This document shows, one piece after another, positions 25,443 through 35,349 of a stretch of DNA of 64,000 nt. Position numbers and translations under genes: made by a program. Within the stretch, counting starts at the first letter, position 1; every line of letters starts with the position of its first letter. Origin of the DNA: Ardenticatenaceae bacterium (lineage in GTDB: Bacteria; Chloroflexota; Anaerolineae; Promineifilales; Promineifilaceae); the NCBI GenBank assembly GCA_020634315.1, contig JACKBV010000012.1:1-64000 (forward strand). The letters are read 5' to 3'. The notes beneath the pieces are model-generated. The model made no database searches. It had not been told where the DNA came from and saw only the letters and a program-made list of their open reading frames with translations.

Positions 25443-27701
25443 CTAAGAAGCCTGGCGTAACTGCGCCAGCAATTGGTGATAACTCGTAATATTCGGCGGT
25501 TTGAGTCCTAAAATCTTTTCTATCGTGATAATCGCAGCAGTCGTATCGCCCACATCCAATTGCGCCTCGCCCAGTTTATCCAGCAGTTCAACCGCTTCCT
25601 GATTACGCTTTTGCTGCGTATAAAGGCGTACCAGGCGATCAACCAGATTTGCGTCAGAGGGACGCTGCTGCACCATATCTTCCAAAATGCCTAACACCTT
25701 GGTGCTGCGTCCGGCACGCACCAACTGCACCAAATATTGATCCAACGTGCGCACCGCATTGTTTGGCTGACCCACTTTGTAATACAGATCAACCAGCGTA
25801 ATGGCCGTGCGTTCATCATCAGGTTCCATATCGCGCAGTTCGCGGTAAGCGGCCAATGCCTGTTTCCAGTTAAAGCGCTGCATATCGATGTCGGCCATCA
25901 AGCGCAAAAAGCGGGGGCGCAATCGTTGCGGGTCTTTCGCCTGATCGACGAGGTTCAAGGCGTCCTGATAGGTGGATCGGGCACGTTCAACTTGCGCCAG
26001 TTGATAATATGTCTCGCCAACTACCTGGTAATGCTCTAGCGAACGGTCTATTTGCCCATGTTGGCGCAGCAAATTGATCAGCCGTCCACGCATGGCTACA
26101 TCCAAGGGGTCCAACTCCACCACTTTTTCGTAAGCGGTAATCGCACCATTAGCGTCATCACGAGCCAGGTATGCGTTGGCAATCGTCGTGTATTTGACGG
26201 CAGCGGCTTCTCGCCGCCCCTGCTGAATGAGGATGTCGCCCAACTGAATGTGCGCAGACAGGTAATCCGGGGCAAGCTGGATAGCTCGATATGTCTCTTC
26301 AATAGCAGAGTTATACATACCCCGCCGCGTGTATTCCTGGCTCAAAAACAGGGACTCTAACACATGCTCGGAACCGGCCGTCAACACATCACCGAGAATC
26401 ATCATCCCGGCGCTGGAAATAGCATTCAAGCGAGAACGCGCTTCTTTGACCTTGTCTTCCCATCCTTTATGGCTGAGAAATTGCACCAGGGAATTGGCAA
26501 AGCCAGTGGCCTGGTCGCGCTCGCCCTGGGCGGTCAGCGTTTCATAGAGGTTTTCGTACAATTGGATGAGCCGATCCGCCTGGTCACGTTGGACAGTGCC
26601 CATATCGACAATTTGCAAAACGGTGATGAAATGCTCGATGGCTTTTTCGACACGCCCCCGCGCACGGTGACATTCACCCAAGGAGAAATGGCTGGCTAGC
26701 CGGTAGGCTGAATCTTTCACCGAATGTTCAAAGGCGGTGATGGCTGCCTCAAAGCGCAGTTTGTCCTGGTAAAGCAAACCCAGGTTGAAATGGGCGGCTG
26801 GTGTGGTAACACCGGCGGCAATGGCTTTTTCGTACGCATTGATCGCTTCTTCGGTCATGTTGCGGCGCTGGTAATCAAGCGCTTGACTGAGCAGGGCGTT
26901 GCTGACGGCTTCGTTAGCATCCCCGGAGAAGAGACGTTCGGCTAATTGGCTCATGGCGGTGTCGCGGGCTACCTGAACGGGAACGGCCGTATCCATTCGT
27001 TTCTTACCCTGCCATTCCCGATCCTCCAGCGCCATCGTCATGCGCTGCACAGCCTCGCCCAACCCCGTCAAACCCGACTTAGGCACAAGTTGCTCATCCT
27101 TGAACAACTGCTCCCCTTGCCGAATATGCTCAATGGCCGTCAATATCTCCGCATTACGCGGATCAAGTTGTAACGCCAGTTGGCACGTCTGCAACGCCTT
27201 ATCCGGTTCACCCTGCATTTGCAAAATACGGGCAATCGCCAGATATTCACGAATGGCATTAGGAACCGTGCCCTGCCGCTTGTAAACCGAAGCCAGACGC
27301 TGGTGCGCACGCAGCAAATTCGGCTCCAGGCCAATGGCACGATGCCAATTATCCATCGCCTCATTAAGACGCTGGCGGCTTAGTTCCATTTCACCAATCG
27401 CCATGTAGGTCTTACCGGCTTCCGCCATTTGCCCCAGGCGCTCTTGTGCATCGGCAACTTTACGCAGGTAAATAATATTGCCACCGGAGTAGCGTGCAGC
27501 CAGCTTGTAATTCTCAAGCGCCTCTACTAACTTATTTAGTTCCAGGTACGCATCGCCTAAACCAGCATAAGGCGCCGGTTCCTTCGGCATTTCTTGCGCA
27601 GCTATCTCAAATTCATTGATAGCCTCTTCCCAACGTTGATCCCAATAGTAGGAATGGCCTCTGCTTAGTGCCTGATCAAATAAGGCGCGGTTATTAGCCA
27701 C
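25443..27701 (-). CDS. Large TPR-repeat protein
   Basis: The 752-residue product consists almost wholly of tetratricopeptide repeats (for example PAPYAGLGDAYLELNKLVEA, AAHFNLGLLYQDKLRFEAA, SAHIQLGDILIQQGRREAA). There is no signal peptide or catalytic domain. The start is GTG 27701, with GGAGG at the right distance; the upstream ATG at 27728 would include this site. It lies 52 bases before cdaA in the same orientation, after a short spacer holding heptamer-like repeats, and may share its transcript. Confidence 0.85.
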   Translation of the reverse strand: MANNRALFDQALSRGHSYYWDQRWEEAINEFEIAAQEMPKEPAPYAGLGDAYLELNKLVEALENYKLAARYSGGNIIYLRKVADAQERLGQMAEAGKTYMAIGEMELSRQRLNEAMDNWHRAIGLEPNLLRAHQRLASVYKRQGTVPNAIREYLAIARILQMQGEPDKALQTCQLALQLDPRNAEILTAIEHIRQGEQLFKDEQLVPKSGLTGLGEAVQRMTMALEDREWQGKKRMDTAVPVQVARDTAMSQLAERLFSGDANEAVSNALLSQALDYQRRNMTEEAINAYEKAIAAGVTTPAAHFNLGLLYQDKLRFEAAITAFEHSVKDSAYRLASHFSLGECHRARGRVEKAIEHFITVLQIVDMGTVQRDQADRLIQLYENLYETLTAQGERDQATGFANSLVQFLSHKGWEDKVKEARSRLNAISSAGMMILGDVLTAGSEHVLESLFLSQEYTRRGMYNSAIEETYRAIQLAPDYLSAHIQLGDILIQQGRREAAAVKYTTIANAYLARDDANGAITAYEKVVELDPLDVAMRGRLINLLRQHGQIDRSLEHYQVVGETYYQLAQVERARSTYQDALNLVDQAKDPQRLRPRFLRLMADIDMQRFNWKQALAAYRELRDMEPDDERTAITLVDLYYKVGQPNNAVRTLDQYLVQLVRAGRSTKVLGILEDMVQQRPSDANLVDRLVRLYTQQKRNQEAVELLDKLGEAQLDVGDTTAAIITIEKILGLKPPNITSYHQLLAQLRQAS

Positions 27702-27782
27702 AAATACCTCCGGTAAACAAAAGAACATGCAGTAGAAAGCGGTGTTTCTGCTGCATGACTATTTACGAACCAGAAATCTTGA

Positions 27783-28703
27783 TCACTTATCTGCTAACAA
27801 TTCAACCAAAATTGCTTTTTGAGCGTGCATACGGTTTTCTGCTTGGGGAAATAACACCGAATGTGGCCCATCAGCGACTTCGTCCGTAATCTCTTCACCA
27901 CGATGCGCGGGCAAGCAGTGCATCACAATACAATCTGGCTTTGCCAGCCCAACCAATGCCTGATTAACCTGATAAGGTGGGAAGACCTTTAACCGTTTCT
28001 CGGTCTCTTCCTCTTGCCCCATGCTCGTCCAAACATCGGTGTAAATGACATCTGCATTGGCGACCGCTTCTTGTGGGTCTTCGATCCGCTCGACTTTAGC
28101 GCCCCCGGTGCTGAACTGCTGCGCCAGGGTAATGTCCTCATCCGTCAGGTTATAACCAGCAGGAGAGGCAATCGAAAAACTCATCCCTGTTTTCATCGCG
28201 CCAAAGAGCAAAGAACGGGCGACATTGTTACCATCACCAACATAAGCAACTTTTAGCCCGGACAATTCTTTTTTGTGTTCCAAAATTGTAAACAAATCGG
28301 CGAGGGCTTGTGCCGGATGGCTGTAGTCGGAAAGGCCATTGATCACAGGCACAGAACCATATTCTGCCAGTTGTAAAATGTGTTCGTGAGCAAACACGCG
28401 AGCCATAACGCCATCTACGTAGCCGGAAAGAACACGGGCGACATCGGGGACACTTTCGCGCCCGCCCATCTTAATTTCATTGGGCGATAGATAGAGGGCA
28501 TAACCACCCAAGTGAACCATCCCCATTTCAAAAGAAACGCGGGTACGTAAAGAAGGTTTTTGAAAGACCAGAGCTAGACTTTTCCCTTTCAGGATCGGTT
28601 TGTTCCCGCCGTTGCGCCATTCGTCTTTGAGTTGAGTGGCTAAGGCTAGCAGGTGATGAAGTTCATCTGGTGTTAGGGCTGCAATGCTGAGGAAATGTTT
28701 CAC
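27783..28703 (-). CDS. argF: Ornithine carbamoyltransferase
   Basis: This enzyme makes citrulline from ornithine and carbamoyl phosphate in arginine synthesis. The 306-residue product has the carbamoyl-phosphate motif [11 protein letters not shown] (STRTR in many homologues), HPAQALADL, the ornithine-loop DVWTSMGQE and the catalytic [15 protein letters not shown] 28703 is the start, because AGGAGG lies seven to eight bases upstream; the open frame further upstream reads through the promoter zone. It is the first gene of the minus-strand directon. No other arginine gene is nearby. Confidence 0.96.
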   Translation of the reverse strand: MKHFLSIAALTPDELHHLLALATQLKDEWRNGGNKPILKGKSLALVFQKPSLRTRVSFEMGMVHLGGYALYLSPNEIKMGGRESVPDVARVLSGYVDGVMARVFAHEHILQLAEYGSVPVINGLSDYSHPAQALADLFTILEHKKELSGLKVAYVGDGNNVARSLLFGAMKTGMSFSIASPAGYNLTDEDITLAQQFSTGGAKVERIEDPQEAVANADVIYTDVWTSMGQEEETEKRLKVFPPYQVNQALVGLAKPDCIVMHCLPAHRGEEITDEVADGPHSVLFPQAENRMHAQKAILVELLADK

Positions 28704-29003
28704 GTACTTGAACCTCCTGATTTGTTTGCATATTAATGTAGGCAGAGTATACCACAGCCAGAGAGAAATGGTACAACGCGGCACTGGCTTATGTAGGGTG
28801 TTTTTCATAACGGGGCAATTCAACATAATGCTTGTAAGCATATTTGAGTTATGGTAAGATATGCCCCAGAGTGGGGATGTTTTTTTACATGCAAGAATTT
28901 GACGGCGCAAGTTCCCCTCTACAAGTTTGTAAAGGCTTAGAGGAGCTGACGGACTGCCAATTCTGGAGTTTCATCGTTTTTTGGCAAAAAAGGTAGGTGA
29001 CTC
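28704..29003. other. Divergent promoter region, argF and membrane protein
   Basis: Contains a minus-strand candidate for argF (TATACT at 28746-28751 with TTGTAC at 28771-28776, spacing 19) and a plus-strand one (28832-28860). The plus leader of about 140 bases holds a small CCCC/GGGG hairpin followed by seven T (28864-28887) and a CCTCTA/TAGAGG stem, so some attenuation is possible. Confidence 0.45.
28832..28860 (+). promoter_or_regulatory. Candidate promoter for 29004 gene
   Basis: TTGTAA (28832-28837), 17-base spacer, TAAGAT (28855-28860). Confidence 0.45.
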
Positions 29004-30038
29004 ATGGATTTTCTGAGAGAACGACCCATTATATCCATCCTGATCGGGGTGGTTGTGGGCTTTGCCATAGGGTTGCTATGGGGATGGTTTATTGATCCGG
29101 TTGAATGGACGGATGCCAGCCCAGCAGCTTTACATCCTGATGATCAGGCTCAGTATATTCGCCTGGTTGCCGAGAATTTTTCACAGCAAGGTAATACGCA
29201 AACGGTACAAAATGCTTTTCGTAGTTGGCCTGGTGCCGATGCAACGATTTGCCAGTTAGCCGCGCAAAGCCAGGACTCTAATGATCAACAACGGTTAACG
29301 GCCGTTGCCACCATTCTCAATGGGCAAGGCTGCGGTGTCGCGGGCACGACAACAACAGGCGAGGCAACGGAAGAAGATGGGGGCGGCGGCTTCGGCTCGA
29401 TTTTGTTCCTCTTCTTGCTGCTGGTCGTGTTGGTCATTGCCATTATTTTTGTCTTGGGTCGTCGCAATGCCGCATTGGGTGATCGCACATCGTCCCGTTC
29501 CTCATACGAGGAAGTGCCGGAAACAGGCCCTGTGGCGAGTGCGGGTGCAGCCAACGCAACGGCCGTTCCCATTGCCCGCTTCCGTACCACATACACACGC
29601 GGCCATGACGCCTACGATGACTCCTTTAGCATCGAGAATGCCAGCGGCGACTTCCTCGGCGAATGTGGGGTTGGCATTTCAGAATCATTAGGTTCCGACG
29701 CGCCAAAGAACGTCACCGCCTTTGAAGTCTGGCTCTTTGACAAAAACGACATCCGCACCATCACCAAAGTTGTGATGAGCGATCATGCCTTCTTTGATGA
29801 TGCCATCAAAGCCAAACTTGCCACCAAAGGCGAGCAGGTATTGGCACGCGAAGGCGAAACCATTGTGCTGGAAACAGCATCGCTCATCATCAACGCCGAA
29901 GTGATGGACATGCAGTATGGCGCAGGCGGGACACTACCGCCACAGAGCCACTTTGAAACCGTCACCTTTGAATTGTCCGCCTGGGCAAAAGAAGGCAGCG
30001 GTTCCTCTGGTGGCGCTGACGATATGATGAATTTCTAA
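29004..30038 (+). CDS. Two-helix membrane protein of unknown function
   Basis: The product (344 residues) is not recognised. It has membrane helices at about 9-30 and 130-150, with about 100 residues between them containing two cysteines and Gly/Thr-rich linker, and a cytoplasmic C-terminal domain (about 185-335) rich in beta strands (FRTTYTRGHDAYDDSFSIEN, VTAFEVWLFDKNDIRT). A Gly/Ser tail ends in DDMMNF. A good candidate promoter and a rho-independent terminator make it a single-gene unit. Confidence 0.7.
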   Translation: MDFLRERPIISILIGVVVGFAIGLLWGWFIDPVEWTDASPAALHPDDQAQYIRLVAENFSQQGNTQTVQNAFRSWPGADATICQLAAQSQDSNDQQRLTAVATILNGQGCGVAGTTTTGEATEEDGGGGFGSILFLFLLLVVLVIAIIFVLGRRNAALGDRTSSRSSYEEVPETGPVASAGAANATAVPIARFRTTYTRGHDAYDDSFSIENASGDFLGECGVGISESLGSDAPKNVTAFEVWLFDKNDIRTITKVVMSDHAFFDDAIKAKLATKGEQVLAREGETIVLETASLIINAEVMDMQYGAGGTLPPQSHFETVTFELSAWAKEGSGSSGGADDMMNF

Positions 30039-30063
30039 GAAGCGGTTACAGTAAATGAACAAA

Positions 30064-30095
30064 AAGCCCCGGCCATTATGACCGGGGCTTTTTTA
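30064..30095. terminator. Bidirectional terminator
   Basis: AAGCCCCGG (30064-30072) pairs with CCGGGGCTT (30082-30090), A tract before and T tract after, between convergent genes. Confidence 0.9.
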
Positions 30096-30097
30096 TT

Positions 30098-31252
30098 TCA
30101 AGCACGTTCGTAAGGGACAAACAACCTTTCCCATTCCTGCAAGGCATATCGATCTGTCATCCCGGCAATATAGTCGGTTATCACGCGGGGCAAGGGAATA
30201 TCCGTCAGGCGCTGCTGCGTCGGTTCTGGCAGCATTTCCGGTTCCTTCATGTAAGCCGTAAAAATTTCACTGATGAACCGCTCTGCCTTTGTTTGCATAC
30301 GCACCAGCCGGTAATGGCGATACATGCGTTGATACAAAAAGGCTTTTAACGCTTTGATCTTCACGCCAAATTCAGGCGAGTAACCGACCACATTTTCGCT
30401 GTGCAGTTGCAGTTTTTCGGGAGAGTCAAGCTGCTGTTTGCTTAAATTAACGGCCGTATTCTGCAAAACATCCGTCACAGAACGGCCAATTAATTCGCGA
30501 ATGATCTCATGGCGTGTCAACTGATCCAGGAAAAGCGAACTGTTCCAGCCAACCGTATCCAACACCTCTTGCCAGATAACCAATTCATCCAAATCACGCG
30601 GCGTAAACAAATCAGCACGCAGCCCATCATCCAGATCATGGGCATTGTAAGCAATTTCATCCGCCAGATTGGCGATTTGCGCCTCTAAAGAGGCGCGTTT
30701 TTCCGGCTCATAGCCGGTGGCGTCGCTTTTATCGTAAGACGTTTCATGCTTAATCATGCCTTCGCGCGTCTCATAGGTAAGGTTCAAGCCGGGAAAATCT
30801 CGGTAACGCTGTTCAAGCTGCGTGACAATGCGGAAGCTCTGCGTATTGTGGTTGAATCCGCCATACTCCTTCATCAAGGCATTGAGAATATGTTCGCCAG
30901 CATGACCAAATGGAGGATGTCCCAAATCATGCGCCAGGCAAATGGCTTCTGTCAGGTATTCGTTGGCCCCTAACCCACGCGCCAACGAGCGGCCTAATTG
31001 CGACACCTCCAGGGTATGTGTCAGGCGTGTGCGATAATGATCCCCCTCATAAAAGACAAAAACCTGTGTTTTATACTCCAGGCGACGAAATGCCGTCGTG
31101 TGAATAATGCGGTCACGATCTCGCTCAAAGGCGGTGCGGGTCACCGATTCTGATTCCGGGTAAACCCGTCCGCGTGTATTGGCGCTGGTCAATGCATAGG
31201 GGGCGAGAGATGCCGCTTCTATTTCTTCCCGTCGTTTACGATCAAACAACAT
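30098..31252 (-). CDS. dgt: dGTPase-like HD-domain triphosphohydrolase
   Basis: Deoxyguanosinetriphosphate triphosphohydrolase-like protein that would split dNTPs to deoxynucleosides and tripolyphosphate. In the 384-residue product the metal-binding HD motif is seen as RLTHTLEVSQLGR and HDLGHPPFGHAGE, with the distal Asp in NLADEIAYNAHDLDD. The N-terminal RDRDRIIHTTAFRRLEYKTQVF block is diagnostic. ATG 31252 follows AAGGAG at good spacing; the upstream ATG at 31273 would place that site inside the gene. Confidence 0.93.
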   Translation of the reverse strand: MLFDRKRREEIEAASLAPYALTSANTRGRVYPESESVTRTAFERDRDRIIHTTAFRRLEYKTQVFVFYEGDHYRTRLTHTLEVSQLGRSLARGLGANEYLTEAICLAHDLGHPPFGHAGEHILNALMKEYGGFNHNTQSFRIVTQLEQRYRDFPGLNLTYETREGMIKHETSYDKSDATGYEPEKRASLEAQIANLADEIAYNAHDLDDGLRADLFTPRDLDELVIWQEVLDTVGWNSSLFLDQLTRHEIIRELIGRSVTDVLQNTAVNLSKQQLDSPEKLQLHSENVVGYSPEFGVKIKALKAFLYQRMYRHYRLVRMQTKAERFISEIFTAYMKEPEMLPEPTQQRLTDIPLPRVITDYIAGMTDRYALQEWERLFVPYERA

Positions 31253-31480
31253 GGCGTACTCCTTCTTACACACAGGGTCATTGCAAAGCCGTTAGTCCGA
31301 GCCTCCCGCAAGCTGTGAACGCGTTTGGGTCAGCCGGGGAAGGGAATGTCCGAAACTTTGGAATCGCCCTGTCTTAAATGGAACCAACTTGCCATAACCT
31401 TATGGCAAGTGTAACATAAACATAAAATGGTAGCTATTGCCTCTGGACGCGCAGTCCGTCCTGGGCACAGGCGGTGTATC

Positions 31481-32137
31481 ATGCAGCAAAGACCACAATC
31501 TTCTATTGTGCTGCTCATGATTATTATGGCAGTTGTCATGGGCCTTGGAGGGTTTCTTGCCCTCTCTTATCTATCGAATCGGCCGTCTGCGCCAGAGGGT
31601 ATGGCCGCAGTAATGGTGGATGGCGTTGAGGTAATGGTGCAGCTCAATGCAGCAAAAACGGTTGATATTGTAGGGCCGGGGGAGATGGCTGTAACCTTAC
31701 CAGAGCAAACGGCCGTTCCGCAAACGGAAACCCTGCCACAAGTGGAACCGCCAACTGAGGTGCCCACGCTGCCCCCGCCGACAGAAACACCCTTGCCCCC
31801 CACCGCGACGCCTGTCCCCGACAAGATCATCTTTGAAAGTTACACCGTGCAATCGGGCGATTCGCTGTACAGCATTGCCGATCGCCTGGATACGTCTATT
31901 GCGTTGATGGCGCAATATTACATTTCGGCACAAGATTTGACGCCGGGAAATGTGATTCAACTGCCAATTGGCAACCCTCTTTATTGTCCGGGGAAACGGC
32001 CGTATGCGGTAGGCGAAGGGGATACGGCGTACAGCGTAGCCAAACGGTTTAACATTGATAAGGAGGAGTTACAGGCAATCAATGGGTTGAATGATGATTA
32101 CATCATTCGTGTCGCCGATATTTTATGCGTGCCGTAA
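31481..32137 (+). CDS. Membrane-anchored LysM-domain protein
   Basis: A 218-residue cell-envelope protein: one N-terminal helix (residues 7-30), a short beta region, a Pro/Thr-rich linker (PPTETPLPPTATPVP) and two LysM motifs (YTVQSGDSLYSIADRLDT and YAVGEGDTAYSVAKRFNI). LysM binds N-acetylglucosamine polymers, so the protein should hold to peptidoglycan or another glycan. Linkers of this kind are frequent in Chloroflexota. The ribosome site is weak. Its stop overlaps the earliest possible start of the next gene. Confidence 0.85.
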   Translation: MQQRPQSSIVLLMIIMAVVMGLGGFLALSYLSNRPSAPEGMAAVMVDGVEVMVQLNAAKTVDIVGPGEMAVTLPEQTAVPQTETLPQVEPPTEVPTLPPPTETPLPPTATPVPDKIIFESYTVQSGDSLYSIADRLDTSIALMAQYYISAQDLTPGNVIQLPIGNPLYCPGKRPYAVGEGDTAYSVAKRFNIDKEELQAINGLNDDYIIRVADILCVP

Positions 32138-32154
32138 CAAGTCGAGTGTCTGCC

Positions 32155-33471
32155 ATGTCTTATTCTCAAGCGTCTCATTCTTTACACATTCATGCGGCTG
32201 AGTTTTACGGCCGTTCCCAAACCTTGCTGCAATACATTCACGATCACAACCTGACCGGGGTCGTGCTTTTTGACAGCACCAACATCCTCTATTTCACCGG
32301 TTTTGCCTTCATTCCCACAGAACGCCCGATTGCCTTTGCCCTCAGCGCCAGCGGCGAGCGTGCCCTGTTTGTGCCGCGCCTGGAAGTGGAACATGCCAAA
32401 AGCATGACGGCGATGGATCGGGTGGCGCATTATCCAGAATATCCGGGGGAGCTGCATCCCATGCAGCATTTTCGCCAGATGTTGGTGGAGATGGAGATGC
32501 TGTCAGCAACAGCGCCACTCAACGAACAAGGGGAACAGGGGCTGCATCCTTCATTTTTGCCCAATTACCTGGAACAGGCGATGCGTTCCCCCTTGCAGCA
32601 AAGTCTGGGGCCAAGCCTGGGTGCGGATCAAGATGGCTACCCCTGGATTTTGGGGTATGAAGGGCCATCGCTAAGCCAATTGACGGCGATGACGATTGTC
32701 AATGTGCAGGGGCAAATTAACCGCATGCAAGCGATCAAAAGTGCGGCGGAACTGGCATTGATTCGCGAAAGTTGTAAATGGGGACATCTGGCACATGTGC
32801 TGCTGCAACGGTATACGGCCGTTTACGTCACCGAAACCTACGCCAGCCAACGCGCCAGCATGGAAGCCACCCTGACGATGATGGACGCCATTGGCCCCCT
32901 CTATCGTGCGCAAAGCATGTGGAGCAGTGGCCCCAGCGCGGGTTATCGTGGTCAGATCGGGCGCAATGCGGCAATTCCGCACGCCCTGGCAAACAACATT
33001 GTCTTTCAGCCCGGAGATGTGTTGGTGACGGGCGCAGGCTGCCCGATGTGGGGCTATCATTCTGAATTGGAACGCACCATGTTTGTGGGCAAACCAACCG
33101 CACGCCAGCAGGCATTGTTTGCACATATGCTGGCGGCGCAAGAGATCGCCTTTGCGATTATGAAACCAGGAGTGACGTGCGCCGCAGTGGATACGGCCGT
33201 TCGCGCCTACTATGAGCGCCACAACCTGACATCTTACTGGAAACATCACACCGGGCACGCCATTGGCCTGCGCTACCATGAAGGCCCCTTCCTCGATACT
33301 GGCGATAACACGGTCTTGCAACCCGGCATGGTTTTCACCATCGAGCCGGGCTTTTATGCGTCAGAGTTGGGTGGTTTCCGCCATTCCGATACCGTAGCTG
33401 TGACAGAGGATGGCCTGGAAATCATGACCTATTATCCTCGCGCCTGGGAGCAATTGGTCATTCCGGTCTGA
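32155..33471 (+). CDS. M24 (pita-bread) family protein with incomplete metal site
   Basis: A 438-residue protein of the aminopeptidase P/creatinase fold: creatinase N-terminal domain (about 1-190) and M24 domain (about 200-430). Of the five dimetal ligands, His (H368 in HTGHAIGL) and Glu (E397 in TIEPGFY) are kept, but the two Asp are G293 and E304 and the last Glu is S411 (RHSDTV). Prolidases cannot work without these ligands, whereas creatinase and ectoine hydrolase have the fold without metals. I infer a metal-independent C-N hydrolase-like activity. The next gene starts two bases after its stop. ATG 32155 is chosen over 32125, which lies inside the LysM gene. Confidence 0.8.
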   Translation: MSYSQASHSLHIHAAEFYGRSQTLLQYIHDHNLTGVVLFDSTNILYFTGFAFIPTERPIAFALSASGERALFVPRLEVEHAKSMTAMDRVAHYPEYPGELHPMQHFRQMLVEMEMLSATAPLNEQGEQGLHPSFLPNYLEQAMRSPLQQSLGPSLGADQDGYPWILGYEGPSLSQLTAMTIVNVQGQINRMQAIKSAAELALIRESCKWGHLAHVLLQRYTAVYVTETYASQRASMEATLTMMDAIGPLYRAQSMWSSGPSAGYRGQIGRNAAIPHALANNIVFQPGDVLVTGAGCPMWGYHSELERTMFVGKPTARQQALFAHMLAAQEIAFAIMKPGVTCAAVDTAVRAYYERHNLTSYWKHHTGHAIGLRYHEGPFLDTGDNTVLQPGMVFTIEPGFYASELGGFRHSDTVAVTEDGLEIMTYYPRAWEQLVIPV

Positions 33472-33472
33472 T

Positions 33473-34702
33473 ATGGATAATCCCGCTCCGCAACCGCGTG
33501 CCGCTTCATTTGTTGAGTGGCTAGGGCCGATTTTGATATTGCCGCTAGTGGCGGGGCTGGCATATGGTTTGGTGCTGTGGTTGACACGGCCGTTTCCCCT
33601 CTTTCCCAACCCCGTCAGCACAGCAACCCCGCCACAGACGTTGAGTGTGCCACTGCCAACGCCGGTGACATCACCGTTTACGGCCGTTAATCGCTGGTTC
33701 CACCAAGACCTGCTAATCGTCACCCCCATGCCCACCAATCAAACCCTGGCACAAGACGCCGGGTTAAGCCGCGCCAACCCGCTGCCACGTGGAACGGCCG
33801 TTTCGCTGGCTTATTGGGATATACGCATCCTTGACGATCCCATCATTCGGGGCAATACAGCCTGGCAAATCTTGCAGGAAACCAACTCTTTCAACGAGCC
33901 GCCCAGCGACGGCTACGAATACATCCTCATCCCCTTGTGGATTTATCACCGCCGCAGCATGTTAGAGAAAGGCAGCCTCAACCTCGCTGTGACCGGTAAT
34001 GAAAATGTGATCTACCACAGCTATGATGTTTCCATCGTCCCGCCGGAACCCATGCTCAATACCTATTTGCCCGGTAACAGCAGCAGCGAAGGCTGGGAGG
34101 TCTTTCGCATTCGCCAGGGCGAACAAAATTTGCAACTAATCGTTACCGACTTTTCCGAGTATGAAGAAGGGAATCGCTACATTGCCCTGGCTGGCGAATC
34201 TGAAATCACCATCCCCACAGAGACATTGACGGGCATCCAACGCACAGGCATCGGCAGCAGTGCGGCAGAACCGGCCATAGTCGGGCAAACGACCACTGGC
34301 ACAGACTGGCAAATAACGCTGGTGGATTTGGTTCGTGGCGAAGCGGCCTGGCAAATTCTTTACGAGACAAATAAATTTAATGATCCCCCAGCCGATGGAT
34401 ACGAATACTTGCTGGCACAACTGCGTGTTCGCTATATTGGCCTGGAAGAAGGGCCAGTTGCAATGAACCGCTACTATTTTCATGTTGTGGGGGATGATGG
34501 CACTGTGTACGAACTGCCAAGTATTGTGCATCCTAAACCGGAATTATGGTTTAACCTTTTCCCTGGAGGGGAGGTGACGGGATGGATGGCAATGCAAGTC
34601 AGACCCACGGACCAACAGCCCCTTCTGCATTTTCAGATAAATATGTATGACACAGACGATCCGCAGGCACGCTATTTTTTGTTGGTGGGAAACGGCCGTT
34701 AA
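33473..34702 (+). CDS. Membrane-anchored protein with two DUF4352-like repeats
   Basis: This 409-residue protein has one N-terminal membrane helix (about 17-37), a Pro/Thr-rich linker and two homologous beta domains. Their equivalent cores are AWQILQETNSFNEPPSDGYE and AWQILYETNKFNDPPADGYE, about 165 residues apart, so an internal duplication is certain. The pattern resembles DUF4352/telomeric-repeat-like immunoglobulin domains, which are extracytoplasmic. The C-terminus NGR-stop is encoded by a palindrome (AACGGCCGTTAA), and the stop interlocks with that of the convergent response regulator. Confidence 0.75.
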   Translation: MDNPAPQPRAASFVEWLGPILILPLVAGLAYGLVLWLTRPFPLFPNPVSTATPPQTLSVPLPTPVTSPFTAVNRWFHQDLLIVTPMPTNQTLAQDAGLSRANPLPRGTAVSLAYWDIRILDDPIIRGNTAWQILQETNSFNEPPSDGYEYILIPLWIYHRRSMLEKGSLNLAVTGNENVIYHSYDVSIVPPEPMLNTYLPGNSSSEGWEVFRIRQGEQNLQLIVTDFSEYEEGNRYIALAGESEITIPTETLTGIQRTGIGSSAAEPAIVGQTTTGTDWQITLVDLVRGEAAWQILYETNKFNDPPADGYEYLLAQLRVRYIGLEEGPVAMNRYYFHVVGDDGTVYELPSIVHPKPELWFNLFPGGEVTGWMAMQVRPTDQQPLLHFQINMYDTDDPQARYFLLVGNGR

Positions 34703-35349
34703 CCGCTCTGTTTCTCCAACCGTTCTGCCAATTTCTTCAATTTCCCCCAATGGCTGTTTAAGGCATAAATCATTGCCAGCGCTGTCAACAATCGTGTTTC
34801 ACAATTCGGGTCTTGCGCCAGCACCTCCAACACTTCCATCGCCTTATCATCTGTGCGCCGCGTGCGAATATATTCATTCGCCAACTCTTTTAGAAATTTA
34901 TCGCGCTGCTGCCGCAAGGCAGCGGCATCACCGCTGGGCTGGCGCACAATACGCATCTGTTTCACCACACGGCGAAACGTCTCAATCAGTTGATCGGCGG
35001 TAAAGGGCTTCGTGAGATAGCCACGCGCCCCAGCAGCCATGGCATCAAGCAGCGTCTGTGGGTCGCGCTCTGCCGAAATGACAATACACGCCATTTGCGG
35101 CCATTCGTTCGTCATCGCCTGAATGGCCGAGATGCCATCCATTTCAGGCATATTGACATCCATCAAAGCAATGTCCGGGCGATGCTGGCGCGTCATCTCC
35201 ACGGCTTCACGGCCGTTTTTCGCAATAGCTACCACTTCAGCCGCCGGAATCATGGAAAGCATCAAGCGGGTACTGCGTCGTGTTTCTGTTACATCATCAG
35301 CAATTAAAATGCGGAGCTTGTCAGGGGATGAACCCGCAGGTTGGGACAT
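34699..35349 (-). CDS. Response regulator with helical output domain
   Basis: A 216-residue two-component regulator. The receiver domain has the acidic pair IADD, the phosphoacceptor in LMDVNMPEMDG, the switch residue in VISAERD and the lysine in LTKPF. The C-terminal 80 residues are helical and basic with no HTH I recognise (RDKFLKELANEYIRTRR and WGKLKKLAERLEKQ), so output may be by protein contact. AGGAAA precedes ATG 35349. The divergent histidine kinase at 35712 is a natural partner. Confidence 0.88.
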   Translation of the reverse strand: MSQPAGSSPDKLRILIADDVTETRRSTRLMLSMIPAAEVVAIAKNGREAVEMTRQHRPDIALMDVNMPEMDGISAIQAMTNEWPQMACIVISAERDPQTLLDAMAAGARGYLTKPFTADQLIETFRRVVKQMRIVRQPSGDAAALRQQRDKFLKELANEYIRTRRTDDKAMEVLEVLAQDPNCETRLLTALAMIYALNSHWGKLKKLAERLEKQSG

